Of a DNA stretch of 64,000 bases, positions 1-8,638 are shown piece by piece. The number at the start of each line of letters is the position of its first letter. The first letter of the stretch is position 1. The position numbers and the translations under genes were made by a program. This stretch comes from Burkholderiales bacterium (GTDB lineage: Bacteria > Pseudomonadota > Gammaproteobacteria > Burkholderiales > SG8-41): contig JAHCAG010000012.1 in the NCBI GenBank assembly GCA_019635015.1, positions 1 to 64,000 on the forward strand, in the 5' to 3' direction. The notes under the pieces were generated by a model. The model searched no databases. It was given only the letters and a program-made list of their open reading frames with translations, and was not told the DNA's origin.

Positions 1-149
1 GCTTCTGTCAACACCCAAAAACTACTTTTTTCGGCTTTTCGCCAATCTTCAGGACTCTGGCGGGCCCTGAAGTTGTGCATCAGCGAAGCCCGCGATTATC
101 CGAGACTTTTTCGGGCGACGCAATAGCTTCCGCGCAATATTTTTAGGGC
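1..149 (-). promoter_or_regulatory. Non-coding edge with a possible -35 box reading left
   Basis: No gene is seen in these 149 bases downstream of the RND permease. Read on the minus strand, the segment contains a perfect -35 hexamer TTGACA (positions 11 to 6). Its -10 box would lie outside the window, so the promoter is only a guess. An inverted repeat CTTCAGG/CCTGAAG with a 12-base loop lies about 45-70, but no T-run follows it. Confidence 0.25.
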
Positions 150-3100
150 CTATCTGCCCACCACAGGAACGGCGTCCCGTTCCTTGCGGAAGTAATTCGC
201 GAAACGATCCATGCTTACATAGAAGGTGGGCGTTACATAAAGGGTCAGCATCTGCGAAAACACAAGGCCGCCAACGACGGCAATACCAAGGGGCTGTCGC
301 ATTTCCGAACCAATGCCGGTACCGAGTGCGAGCGGCAACGTCGCAAAGATTGCAGCCATCGTCGTCATCATGATGGGGCGGAAACGGACAATGGACGCCT
401 CGACGATCGCATCGGCGGCTGACATGCCCTTCTCCCGCTGCATCTGAATGGCAAAATCAACCATCATGATCCCGTTTTTCTTCACCAGTCCGACCAGCAG
501 AATAATGCCCACGAAGCTGAATACGTTCAGCTCCTGCCCCGCAATCAACAACATCAGCAACGCACCGAACCCGGCAAATGGCAGGGCTGTCAGAATCGTG
601 ACCGGGTGACCGTAGTGCTCGTACAGCACGGCGAGCACCATGTAAATCACCAGTACGGTGATCAGCAGCAGCACCGGCAGTGTACGGAATGCCTCCTCAA
701 ACGCCTGGGCATTTCCCGCCACCGAATACGTCACGCCTGCAGGCAGTGATCCGGTGGCAATCTCCTTGACATGCGTCACCGCATCGCCAATGGAATGACC
801 TGGGGCGAGATTGAATGACAGCACAACTGACAACAGTTGCCCGTAGTGGCTGACAGATACCGGACCGACCCCCATCTTGATGTCAGCCACCGCCTGAACC
901 GGCACCATTTGCCCGGTGGAAGACTGCACGAACAACGAACGCAGGGCATTTATGTCGCGCTGGAATTTGGGATCAAGCTCAAGCAGCACGTTGTACTGGT
1001 CCGTCGAACCGTAAAGCGTGCTGATCCTGCGACCACCATAGGCGTTATAAAGCGCCGCCTCCACCTGCTGCGGCGAGACGCCTAGCACCGCGGCGCGGTC
1101 CCTGTCGATTTCGATCTGGATTTCAGGATTACTCACCTCAAGGTTGGAGTTGACATCCTGGAGCATGCGGGATTCGCGCAGTCGCGCCTCGAGCTCCTTG
1201 CTGGCCTCGTAGAGTTGCTTCTGGTTCGAGCCCTGCAGGACCAGCTGGTAATCGCTGGTGCTGATAAGACCGCCAATGCGGATTGCCGGGGGATTATTCA
1301 TGAAGACACGCAATCCCTGGCCACCACCGGCAAAAGCGCGCCGCAGCTCCTGGATAACTCCGTCTGCGCCAGTCGTGCGCTCCCCGAGCGGCTTGAGACG
1401 GACGATGATACGGCCGATATTGCTCCCCACCACGCCGCCCGTACCCTGTCCGGCAGTGGACATCACGGCCTCGACATTCGGGTTTCTCTGGATAATCTCG
1501 GCCACCTTGGCCTGCCGCTTTTCCAGTTCCGCGAACGGTATTCCCTCAGGCGCGCGCGTGTTGCCGAAGAACACGCCGGTATCCTGGCGCGGAATAAATC
1601 CCTGGGGTACCGCCTGGTAAAGCAGGACCGTAAACACCAAAAACGCCGCGGAGCCAATCAGCATCAGACCGCGATGGCGCATGGTCCAGCGCAGGCTGTT
1701 GCCGTAGACATCGCGCATCCAGTCAAACATGCGTTCCAGCGCCATATATACGCGGCCGTGCTTTTCCCCGTGATGGTTCTTGAGCATCAGGCTGCACATC
1801 ATCGGGGTCATCGACAGCGAAATTACGCCGGAAACCAGCACCGCAACGCCGACGCTCACCGCGAACTCCCGAAACAGGCGCCCGAGCATTCCTTCCATGA
1901 AAAGAATCGGAATGAACACCGCAGCCAGGGAAACCGTCATCGACAGCACCGTGAATCCGATCTCCTGTGCACCCTCGAGCGACGCAGTCATCCGGTCCTT
2001 GCCCATCTCCATGTGGCGGGTGATGTTCTCCAGCACGACAATGGCATCATCGACGACAAACCCCACGGCCAGGATGATGGCCATCAGCGAGAGATTGTTG
2101 AGGCTGTAACCGAGCACATACATCACTCCGAACGTCGCCACGATCGAAGTGGGCAGTATCAGGGCCGTGATCAGGGTCGAGCGCGCATTGCGCAGAAACA
2201 CCATGATGACCAGCACCACCAGCACCATGGAGAGAACCAGATGAAACTCCACCTCTCGGATCGAAGCCTGAATGAATTCGGAACGATCATTGACAATGTG
2301 AATGCGCACCCCGGCTGGCGCACTTGCCTCAATTTCCGGAAACAGCGCACGTAAACGGTTCGCGACTTCCACCGTGTTCGCACCGGGCTGACGGTAGACT
2401 GCCAGCACGATGGCCCGCTCACCATTAAGCCAGCTTTTGATCTTGGCATTCTCGATACCGTCGACCGCACTGCCAACGTCGGAAAGGCGCACCGGCATGC
2501 CGTCCTTGTAGGCGACAATCAGGTTGTTGAAATTCTCGGCACGCTGAAGAGTTGCGGACGACTTCACCGTGAAATCCCTCGCCGCCCCCTGCAGGACACC
2601 CGACGGCAGGTTGCTGTTTGCATTCTGGATCGCACTGACCACCCGCTCGAGCCCCAGACCGCGCTTGGACATCGCTTCGGGATCGAGAAAAACCCGCACG
2701 GCATAACGCTGGGACCCGAACACCTGCACTTGCGCCACGCCATTGATCATCGAAAACCGCTGCGCGATATGGGTATCCGCGAATTCATCCAGGGAAGGCA
2801 GCGGCAGCGTCTGCGCGGTCAGCGCAAGAAACATGATCGGCGCATCCGCGGGATTCACCTTGCGCAGGGTTGGCGGATCCATGCTGTCGGGCAACCGGCG
2901 CAGTGTCTGCGAAATCGCGGTCTGCACATCCTGCGCCGCGGCATCGATGTCGCGATCCAGGCTGAACTGCAGGGTGATGCGCGTGCGGCCAGTACTGCTG
3001 ACCGAGCTCATCGAATCGATCCCGGCCACCTGGCTGAACTGGCGTTCCAGCGGCGTCGCCACCGTGGTTGCCATGATGTCGGGATTTGCACCGGGCAGAT

Positions 3101-3248
3101 CAGCGGTCACCGAAATGGTCGGAAAATCGACGTTCGGCAGCTCATTGACGGGCAGCGACCGGAACGCAAGCAACCCGAAAATGATGATTGCGGCAACCAG
3201 CACAGTGGTCGCCACGGGCCTGACGATGAAAATTCGCGAAACGTTCAT
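150..3248 (-). CDS. RND multidrug efflux permease (HAE1, MdtB/MdtC-like)
   Basis: Inner-membrane proton/drug antiporter of a tripartite efflux pump. At 1032 residues it has the family's usual length. The N-terminus NVSRIFIVRPVATTVL is typical of MdtB/MdtC-type permeases. A first membrane helix (about 10-30) is followed by a large periplasmic loop, a helix cluster from about 335 to 500 with the proton-relay motif VVDDAIVVLENI (adjacent aspartates), a second periplasmic loop and a final helix bundle (about 850-1015). GGGAG eight bases before the ATG is the ribosome site. It is the last gene of an outer membrane factor, adaptor, permease operon. MdtABC has two permeases; here there is one, so a homotrimer is inferred. 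The substrate cannot be read from sequence. Confidence 0.95.
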   Translation of the reverse strand: MNVSRIFIVRPVATTVLVAAIIIFGLLAFRSLPVNELPNVDFPTISVTADLPGANPDIMATTVATPLERQFSQVAGIDSMSSVSSTGRTRITLQFSLDRDIDAAAQDVQTAISQTLRRLPDSMDPPTLRKVNPADAPIMFLALTAQTLPLPSLDEFADTHIAQRFSMINGVAQVQVFGSQRYAVRVFLDPEAMSKRGLGLERVVSAIQNANSNLPSGVLQGAARDFTVKSSATLQRAENFNNLIVAYKDGMPVRLSDVGSAVDGIENAKIKSWLNGERAIVLAVYRQPGANTVEVANRLRALFPEIEASAPAGVRIHIVNDRSEFIQASIREVEFHLVLSMVLVVLVIMVFLRNARSTLITALILPTSIVATFGVMYVLGYSLNNLSLMAIILAVGFVVDDAIVVLENITRHMEMGKDRMTASLEGAQEIGFTVLSMTVSLAAVFIPILFMEGMLGRLFREFAVSVGVAVLVSGVISLSMTPMMCSLMLKNHHGEKHGRVYMALERMFDWMRDVYGNSLRWTMRHRGLMLIGSAAFLVFTVLLYQAVPQGFIPRQDTGVFFGNTRAPEGIPFAELEKRQAKVAEIIQRNPNVEAVMSTAGQGTGGVVGSNIGRIIVRLKPLGERTTGADGVIQELRRAFAGGGQGLRVFMNNPPAIRIGGLISTSDYQLVLQGSNQKQLYEASKELEARLRESRMLQDVNSNLEVSNPEIQIEIDRDRAAVLGVSPQQVEAALYNAYGGRRISTLYGSTDQYNVLLELDPKFQRDINALRSLFVQSSTGQMVPVQAVADIKMGVGPVSVSHYGQLLSVVLSFNLAPGHSIGDAVTHVKEIATGSLPAGVTYSVAGNAQAFEEAFRTLPVLLLITVLVIYMVLAVLYEHYGHPVTILTALPFAGFGALLMLLIAGQELNVFSFVGIILLVGLVKKNGIMMVDFAIQMQREKGMSAADAIVEASIVRFRPIMMTTMAAIFATLPLALGTGIGSEMRQPLGIAVVGGLVFSQMLTLYVTPTFYVSMDRFANYFRKERDAVPVVGR

Positions 3249-3293
3249 GATTTTGCTCCCGAAATCTTCAATGCCGGTTGATCCGGATATCCG

Positions 3294-4550
3294 TTATTGG
3301 GCGGCAGCCGGCTTGGCGGCATCACCGTCCGCAGGTTTGCCCTTGCCCTCGCCCTTCTTGCCGCCCTTGCCTTTGCGTTTTTCCCCACTGCCGCCGGCCT
3401 CGTCGGCCAGCCGCACCGTGGCGCCCGGCCGCAATGCCTGCGGAATCTCGGTGATGACGTGGTCACCGGCCTTGACACCCTCTGCGATGACCATCTCGTT
3501 GCCGAGCTGGCGCGATACCCTGACCTGACGGACTTCAACCTTGCTGTCGGCATCGACAAGGTAGACAAATGGACCGTTCTGCCCGGGCTGCACGGCAATC
3601 TCCGGCACCACCACCGCTTCCTGTTCGACCGTCAGCACCACGCGCACGTTGACGAATTGTCCCGGCCAAATGGCTTCCTTAGGGTTGTCAACGCGCGTCT
3701 TCAGCAACACCGTCCCTGTCTGAGGAGTCACCGTATTGTCGACGAACACCAGCCTGCCTGTTGCCACCGGCGGGCCCAGGCGGTCGGGAAGTATCTCGAT
3801 GCGCATGTCCTTCTCGTTCTGAAAACGGCGGATATCCTCGAGCTGGCGCTCGGGCACGCTGAATCCGACCAATACCGGATCGGTGCTGTTGATGGTCACC
3901 AGCGGCACTCCGCCGCCGGATGCCGGGACCAGATTGCCGGCGCGCACCGCCAACTGGCCGGTACGGCCACTGATCGGTGCGACGATCCGCGCATAGTCCA
4001 GCTGGATGCGCGCCTGTTCAACAGCCGCCTGGCCCGCCTGCACCGTGGCCTCCAGCGACTTGGCCGAAGTCACAGCAACATCGTATTCCTGCCGGGTGAT
4101 GAATTCACGCTTGAGCAGGGGCTCCAGCCGCTGCTGTTGCGCCCTTGCATTCTCGAGTTGCGCCTTGTCGCGCTCCAGCGCCGCCTGCGCCTGGTTGTAC
4201 TGCGCCCGGAAAGTGCGCGGATCGATTTCAAACAGCACCTGCCCGGCCTTGACCTTGTCGCCCTCGCGGAAAGCGATGGTCTGCAACACGCCGCTCACCT
4301 GGGCCCGCACCTGCACGCTTTGCTCCGGCTCCACCGTGCCAACAGCTTCGATCAGCACCGGCATGGGTTTGGACACCGCACGAACCGCGCTTACGATCAA
4401 GGTTGCGCCGCCGCCTTTGGCACCCTTGCCCCCCTTCGCCTTGGCTTTCTCGGCACCCTTGGCACCGCTACCCTGCTGCCAGTACCAGTAGCCCCCAGCT
4501 ACAGCCGCGCCGACCGCAACAAAGGCCAGCAACATGATCAGTCTTTTCAT
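3294..4550 (-). CDS. RND efflux periplasmic adaptor (membrane fusion protein)
   Basis: Adaptor that bridges the permease and the outer-membrane channel. An N-terminal membrane anchor (about 3-22) leads into a lysine/glycine-rich linker (about 27-47). Then come the barrel-sandwich/lipoyl half (VQVRAQVSGVLQTI), an alpha-helical hairpin (about 110-180), the second lipoyl half (YARIVAPISGRTGQL) and beta-barrel domains. The C-terminus (about 385-418) is again lysine/glycine-rich, which is unusual for the family. Its ATG overlaps the stop of the upstream channel gene (ATGA), and GGAGGA inside that gene's end serves as ribosome site. The pump class is secure; the roles of the charged tails are unknown. 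Confidence 0.93.
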   Translation of the reverse strand: MKRLIMLLAFVAVGAAVAGGYWYWQQGSGAKGAEKAKAKGGKGAKGGGATLIVSAVRAVSKPMPVLIEAVGTVEPEQSVQVRAQVSGVLQTIAFREGDKVKAGQVLFEIDPRTFRAQYNQAQAALERDKAQLENARAQQQRLEPLLKREFITRQEYDVAVTSAKSLEATVQAGQAAVEQARIQLDYARIVAPISGRTGQLAVRAGNLVPASGGGVPLVTINSTDPVLVGFSVPERQLEDIRRFQNEKDMRIEILPDRLGPPVATGRLVFVDNTVTPQTGTVLLKTRVDNPKEAIWPGQFVNVRVVLTVEQEAVVVPEIAVQPGQNGPFVYLVDADSKVEVRQVRVSRQLGNEMVIAEGVKAGDHVITEIPQALRPGATVRLADEAGGSGEKRKGKGGKKGEGKGKPADGDAAKPAAAQ

Positions 4551-5989
4551 TTTCCTCCGCCCGCCTTGATTAAATCACTCGCGCCGACCGCGACCTGCAG
4601 CCGCGCCAGCGTGGTAAACCAGTCCAGGTAGGACTGTATGCGTTGCACCCGCGCGTTGGATTCATCCTGTTGCGCCGTAATCAGGTCAAGAATGGTTCCG
4701 AAGCCGCTCTGGTAACGCGCCAGCGTCGCCTGAGCCGTCTGTTCCGCGGAACGCACCTGCGCCTCGGTACTGGAAATGCTGCTGTTCACCGTGCTGAGAT
4801 CATAATAACCCTGCCAGACCTCAACCTCCGCCTGGCGCACAAGCGCATCGCGGCCGGCCTCCGCCGCCTCCGCCTGGGCCTCGGCCTGGCGGACGCGGTA
4901 GGTATCGCGGAATCCCGTAAAAATGGGAATGCGGATGGCCAGGCCGATGTTGTAGTTGCTGGCCGAAGGCCGGTTGTCGCCAAACGAAGTGTGTCCGCTG
5001 CCGCCGACCACTTCGATTGACGGCAATCCCGCGCGCGCCACGGCGTTGGCACTGGCGCGCGATGCGCGCACCTGGGCCTCCGCCGCCACCAGGTCCGGAC
5101 GCGACGCCTTTGCACGGGCGAGAAGATCTCCGATCGATGCGGAAATCTCCGTGGTCTGCGGCGGCGCCTCCAGCGGCCGCACTGCGATGCCCACGTTGAC
5201 CGGCAACCCGACCACCGAGGCCAGTTGCCCGCGTGATTTCTCCAGTTCGCCGTTGCTGCGCGTCAGGTTCAACCGTGCCTGCGCCACCAGGGTTTCGGCG
5301 CGATAGACATCGGCCACGGTCGCCAGACCGGATTCCCGCCGCTTGCTCACCGCTTCCAGCGCGGTTTCGGCATTCTTCAGCGACTGCACATTCACGCGCA
5401 CCAGCGCATCATTGCCGATCAGGCGGTAATAAGCCTGCTCCACACCGAAGACGACATCCTGCAGCACGCGGTTATGCGCCAGATTGGCCGCCAGCAGCCG
5501 GTATTCGTTGGTCTCGATCTGGTAGCCCCGCACACCGAAGTCATACAGCAGATAACTCAGGCTGATCGACGGACCGTAACGCGTCTGCCAGGGCACGATC
5601 GCGCCCTGGTTGGTGACCTGCTGGGTACGCGTCATTGCATAACCGGCCGAGAGCTGGGGCAGCAGATCCGCCTGTTCAATGCCCACGCCGGCGGCTGCCG
5701 CACGCGCCGCGAACCAGGATTGCCGTGTCCGCGGATTGTTGCGCAGCGCGAATTCCGTGAGTTCAGGCAAGGACAGCAGCTGATTGCGCGCCAGTTCCCC
5801 ATTGGCCTGCGGCGAACCGACAGCAGGCAGGGGCAAGGTTGCCTCCCAGCGCAGATGCGGCTCGGCTGCGGTCCGTCCGGCCGTGCCGAAAGGATCACTC
5901 CAAGTGGACTGACCAATCGCTTGGGGGCTCGCAAAAAACAAAAAAAGCGCCCCCGAGAGCGCTGAAGTGGTCTGGCAGTATCGATGCAT
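4547..5989 (-). CDS. TolC-family outer membrane efflux channel
   Basis: Outer membrane factor of the RND pump, 480 residues. It starts with a hydrophobic signal segment (about 8-26, cleavage plausible after AIGQ) and has the two repeated TolC-type halves, each with long heptad-rich helices (for example QAYYRLIGNDALVRVN and the Q/A-rich C-terminal coil around 370-450). No lipobox is visible, so it is probably not a lipoprotein as OprM is. It is the first gene of the operon and overlaps the adaptor by four bases. No Shine-Dalgarno lies before the ATG, and a candidate -10 box (TATAAA) is only 11 bases upstream, so the leader would be very short. Confidence 0.92.
   Translation of the reverse strand: MHRYCQTTSALSGALFLFFASPQAIGQSTWSDPFGTAGRTAAEPHLRWEATLPLPAVGSPQANGELARNQLLSLPELTEFALRNNPRTRQSWFAARAAAAGVGIEQADLLPQLSAGYAMTRTQQVTNQGAIVPWQTRYGPSISLSYLLYDFGVRGYQIETNEYRLLAANLAHNRVLQDVVFGVEQAYYRLIGNDALVRVNVQSLKNAETALEAVSKRRESGLATVADVYRAETLVAQARLNLTRSNGELEKSRGQLASVVGLPVNVGIAVRPLEAPPQTTEISASIGDLLARAKASRPDLVAAEAQVRASRASANAVARAGLPSIEVVGGSGHTSFGDNRPSASNYNIGLAIRIPIFTGFRDTYRVRQAEAQAEAAEAGRDALVRQAEVEVWQGYYDLSTVNSSISSTEAQVRSAEQTAQATLARYQSGFGTILDLITAQQDESNARVQRIQSYLDWFTTLARLQVAVGASDLIKAGGGK
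5940..5963 (-). terminator. Possible intragenic terminator/attenuator in the channel gene
   Basis: Reading minus, AGCGC and GCGCT form a 5-bp GC stem around an 8-base loop. A run of seven T follows, then GTTTTTT. This sits about 25 bases inside the channel gene, in the signal-peptide codons. The layout resembles an intrinsic terminator, but the stem is short and the T-run also encodes FLFF, so coding constraint could explain it. Confidence 0.3.
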
Positions 5990-6000
5990 GCCGCAGCGTC

Positions 6001-6028
6001 TTTATATCTGATTGAAAAATCGAACAAA
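6001..6028 (-). promoter_or_regulatory. Candidate promoter of the RND efflux operon
   Basis: On the minus strand TTTGTT (6028-6023), a 16-base spacer and TATAAA (6006-6001) form a sigma-70-like promoter just upstream of the channel gene. The predicted start of transcription is within a few bases of its ATG. Confidence 0.35.
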
Positions 6029-6241
6029 GGCGAGGCATGGTAGCACCAAAATCCGCAAAAACACGCGCCGGAGAACTGTGACATGCCGTCTGTCCCAATC
6101 CCGTGACATCCACAATGTGACGTATTCCGGCCCCGTCCGCTTATCCTCGTATAAAAAGAATGGATGCGAGACGCCGCAGGGTGCATGTTAGCCTGCCTGC
6201 CGCTCTACCATCCCGAAAACCTCAGCAACAGGAAGTCATCT

Positions 6242-7414
6242 GTGACCAAACTGGTGAATCCCCATGGAGGGGGCACATTAAAACCGTTGCTGCTTGACGG
6301 TCCCGCACTGAACGCCGAGCGCAAACGTGCAGCCGGCCTTCCGAAAATAACCGTCAGTTCCCGTGAGAAAGGTGACCTGCTGATGCTCGGCATCGGCGGC
6401 TTCACCCCCCTCGACGGTTTCATGGGCCACGACGACTGGCGCGGCGCCTGCGACCGCTACACCCTCGCCAGCGGCGTGTTCTGGCCGATTCCGATCACGC
6501 TGTCCACCACGAAGCCCCAGGCGGATGCCATCCGGACCGGCAGCGAAATCGCTCTGGCTGACCCGGACAACGGCGAGATCCTCGCCACCATGCAGGTCAC
6601 CGAAAAATACGCCATCGACAAAGCCCATGAATGCCAGGCCGTGTTCCGCACCGTCGACGCCGCGCATCCCGGGGTGAAAATGGTCATGGACCAGGGTGAG
6701 GTCAATCTTGCAGGGCCGGTGAAAGTCCTGTCACAGGGCGGATTTCCGGAGAAGTACGGTGCGATGTACATGACACCAGCCCAGACGCGTGCCCTGTTCG
6801 ACGCCAACGGCTGGGCCACCGTCGCAGCATTCCAGACCCGCAACCCGATGCACCGCTCGCATGAGTACCTGGCCAAGGTCGCAATCGAAGTCTGCGACGG
6901 CGTGCTGGTGCATTCGCTGCTCGGCAACCTCAAACCGGGCGACATTCCTGCCGATGTGCGCACCCGCGCAATCGCGGTGCTGATTGATAAATACTTCGTG
7001 CAGAAAACCGTCGTGCAATCCGGGTATCCGCTGGACATGCGTTACGCCGGACCGCGCGAAGCCCTGCTGCATGCCGTGTTCCGCCAGAACTACGGCTGTT
7101 CACATCTCATCGTGGGGCGTGATCACGCCGGGGTAGGCAGCTATTACGGGCCATTCGACGCACATGCGATTTTCGACGAGATTCCAAGCGGTGCGCTTGC
7201 GACAAAACCGATCAAGCTGGGATTGACGTTCTGGTGTTACCGCTGTTCCGGCATGGCCTCCAGCCGCACCTGCCCCCACAACGAAAAAGACCAGTTGCAG
7301 GTATCGGGCACACAGTTGCGCAAGTGGCTGTCCGAAGGACATCCGGTGCCGGCGGAGTTCAGCCGTCCGGAGGTGCTGGAAGTCCTGCGCGCCTACTACG
7401 CGACGCTCGGATAA
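6242..7414 (+). CDS. sat: Sulfate adenylyltransferase (ATP sulfurylase, dissimilatory type)
   Basis: Interconverts APS plus pyrophosphate with ATP plus sulfate. In a sulfur oxidiser it runs toward ATP, finishing the AprBA route. The protein has 390 residues from the GTG start, which has AGGAAG upstream; an in-frame ATG at 6164 lacks such a site and would add 26 residues of unlikely composition. Seen: an N-terminal PUA-like region, then the nucleotidyltransferase domain with [10 protein letters not shown] (198-207) and [16 protein letters not shown] (292-307). Cysteines 332, 335 and 344 resemble the metal site known in Sat of sulfur-metabolising prokaryotes. There is no APS-kinase domain. It converges on the apr operon. 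Single-chain Sat rather than CysDN supports a dissimilatory role. Confidence 0.95.
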   Translation: MTKLVNPHGGGTLKPLLLDGPALNAERKRAAGLPKITVSSREKGDLLMLGIGGFTPLDGFMGHDDWRGACDRYTLASGVFWPIPITLSTTKPQADAIRTGSEIALADPDNGEILATMQVTEKYAIDKAHECQAVFRTVDAAHPGVKMVMDQGEVNLAGPVKVLSQGGFPEKYGAMYMTPAQTRALFDANGWATVAAFQTRNPMHRSHEYLAKVAIEVCDGVLVHSLLGNLKPGDIPADVRTRAIAVLIDKYFVQKTVVQSGYPLDMRYAGPREALLHAVFRQNYGCSHLIVGRDHAGVGSYYGPFDAHAIFDEIPSGALATKPIKLGLTFWCYRCSGMASSRTCPHNEKDQLQVSGTQLRKWLSEGHPVPAEFSRPEVLEVLRAYYATLG

Positions 7415-7454
7415 ACGCCACCGCAATAACTTCACCGTAATCGGGCTACGGCAT

Positions 7455-7478
7455 GACGCCTACGGCTTTTTAGGCGTC
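7455..7478. repeat. Perfect 8-bp hairpin at the end of the small gene
   Basis: GACGCCTA (7455-7462) and TAGGCGTC (7471-7478) pair perfectly around an 8-base loop. The stop codon of the 53-residue gene lies in one arm. No T-run follows on either strand, so it is a weak terminator at best. It could protect the mRNA 3' end between the convergent sat and apr units. Confidence 0.45.
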
Positions 7479-7621
7479 TTGTACTCGACTTCCTTCTGCA
7501 GCGGCTTCCAGACCGTTTCAAAACCGACAAACCCCTTTTCACTGGGGGGCATCTGACGCGTCGTGTAAAAAGCCGTATGGCCGTCAGGAACCGGGGTGTT
7601 GCTGGGTTTGTGATCGCTCAT
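7460..7621 (-). CDS. Small hypothetical protein, 53 residues, end of apr gene cluster
   Basis: I do not recognise this gene. It encodes 53 residues starting MSDHKPSNTPVPDGHTAFY, containing GFVGFETVWKPLQKEVEY and ending TPKKP. It is hydrophilic, rich in proline and lysine, has no cysteine, no membrane segment and no signal peptide. The case for a real gene is the strong ribosome site AAGGTGA just before the ATG and its place 75 bases downstream of the FKBP gene on the same strand, the last gene behind aprMBA. Size and composition suggest a small soluble accessory protein, but no function can be assigned. Confidence 0.6.
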   Translation of the reverse strand: MSDHKPSNTPVPDGHTAFYTTRQMPPSEKGFVGFETVWKPLQKEVEYKTPKKP

Positions 7622-7696
7622 AAGTCACCTTTTTCTTGAAGTCAGGACTGCAAATAACAATGCCGGAAATTGTCCGCCGCCATTCCAACCCACTGC

Positions 7697-8206
7697 TCAA
7701 ACAGGTCTCATCAGTGCCGGGTCGACATCCGCGCCCGCAATGATCGCACCGCCCGCCCTGATTTCCTCATCAGTGGCGTCGCGTACCGTCAATATCTCGA
7801 GCCTGAAGACAACCTCCCTGCCGCAAAGCGGGTTGTTGCCGTCGACAGTCAACCTCTCGTCATCCAGATGCGTCACCAGGAAGCTGCGGGTCTGCCCCCT
7901 GTCGTTCTCCATCAGGATCGAGGTGCCGACCTGACGGTATTCCTCGGGAACGTTCTCGATGTGATCGGAAAAAACCAGCGACTCGTCCCTGGGACCAAAG
8001 ATCTGGTTGCCGTCGATCACCACCTCGATGACTTCGCCGGCAGACCTGCCTTCCAGCTCCTTGTGGACGGAGGGAGCCAGTATTTCATTGTGCCCGTGAA
8101 CATAGCCTAACGGGAATTCGACCCGGGTGAGGACATGCCCCGACTTCCTGTCGGTCACCTGGTAGGTCAGTTCGACCAGCTTGCCGTCCCGGATAATCCC
8201 GCTCAT
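7697..8206 (-). CDS. FKBP-type peptidyl-prolyl isomerase (SlyD-like)
   Basis: Probable folding helper, 169 residues, cytoplasmic (no signal). The N-terminal FKBP half begins VELTYQVTDRKSGHVL. The YVHGHNEILAPSVHKELEG segment (about 36-54) corresponds to SlyD's Y-HG--NIIPGLE--LEG, although the usual glycine-leucine is replaced by SV. An insert-in-flap region follows (about 70-120). The histidine/cysteine-rich metal-binding tail of E. coli SlyD is absent. It lies 20 bases downstream of the 135-residue gene and probably shares the apr transcript. A role in maturing the Fe-S or flavin enzyme is inference from position only. Start choice is plausible but not certain. Confidence 0.8.
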   Translation of the reverse strand: MSGIIRDGKLVELTYQVTDRKSGHVLTRVEFPLGYVHGHNEILAPSVHKELEGRSAGEVIEVVIDGNQIFGPRDESLVFSDHIENVPEEYRQVGTSILMENDRGQTRSFLVTHLDDERLTVDGNNPLCGREVVFRLEILTVRDATDEEIRAGGAIIAGADVDPALMRPV

Positions 8207-8226
8207 CTCATATCCCGGTCAAACAT

Positions 8227-8634
8227 TCAGAAAATGGACGCACCGAAGATCCTGACTTTTCCGTCTTCATAACCAAGGACAAGCCTGCCCAGCCATTCGC
8301 CCGGCTTCCTGGTGCTACGCTGCCGGTAGAGGACGGTCACATGTTCGCCCCGGCGGATGATACCGAGCGCGTCAAAGTCCTCGGACAGGTTTCTCGCCAG
8401 TTCACTGTTGGCAAACTGGTGGCCCGCAACGACCTGGTCTATGGCGCGCGCCAGTGAACCGGAAAAGTTCTTCGCGAAATCCCCGTATTTTCCTTCATTC
8501 GAGGCCTTGACGAGGTCGCGCCAAAGGAGATTGGCCATGGCCAGAATCTCCTCATCGCTTTTTTCAGTGATGTTCACACGGGGCTCCTGAAGGCCGGGAG
8601 AATCCGGCTTTGCAGGGCTCATGACGTCCGACAT
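8227..8634 (-). CDS. Hypothetical 135-residue protein directly behind aprA
   Basis: Unrecognised cytoplasmic protein. The chosen ATG is four bases after the aprA stop (GAGTAACGACATG); a longer reading into aprA is rejected. The N-terminus (1-25) is proline-rich and probably disordered. A helical stretch follows (EEILAMANLLWRDLVKASN, about 33-51). The second half is strand-rich with HVTVLYRQRSTR and ends EDGKVRIFGASIF. The pattern of an N-terminal helix bundle plus a twisted sheet resembles NTF2/SnoaL-like small folds, a guess by eye. Tight coupling to aprA suggests a linked function such as an assembly factor or small partner of APS reductase. Confidence 0.7.
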   Translation of the reverse strand: MSDVMSPAKPDSPGLQEPRVNITEKSDEEILAMANLLWRDLVKASNEGKYGDFAKNFSGSLARAIDQVVAGHQFANSELARNLSEDFDALGIIRRGEHVTVLYRQRSTRKPGEWLGRLVLGYEDGKVRIFGASIF

Positions 8635-8638
8635 GTCG

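Noticed and set aside
1215..2354. Long plus-strand frame across the RND permease gene
   Set aside because: Mirror frame of a well-supported minus-strand gene; histidine/arginine-rich and without domain signs.
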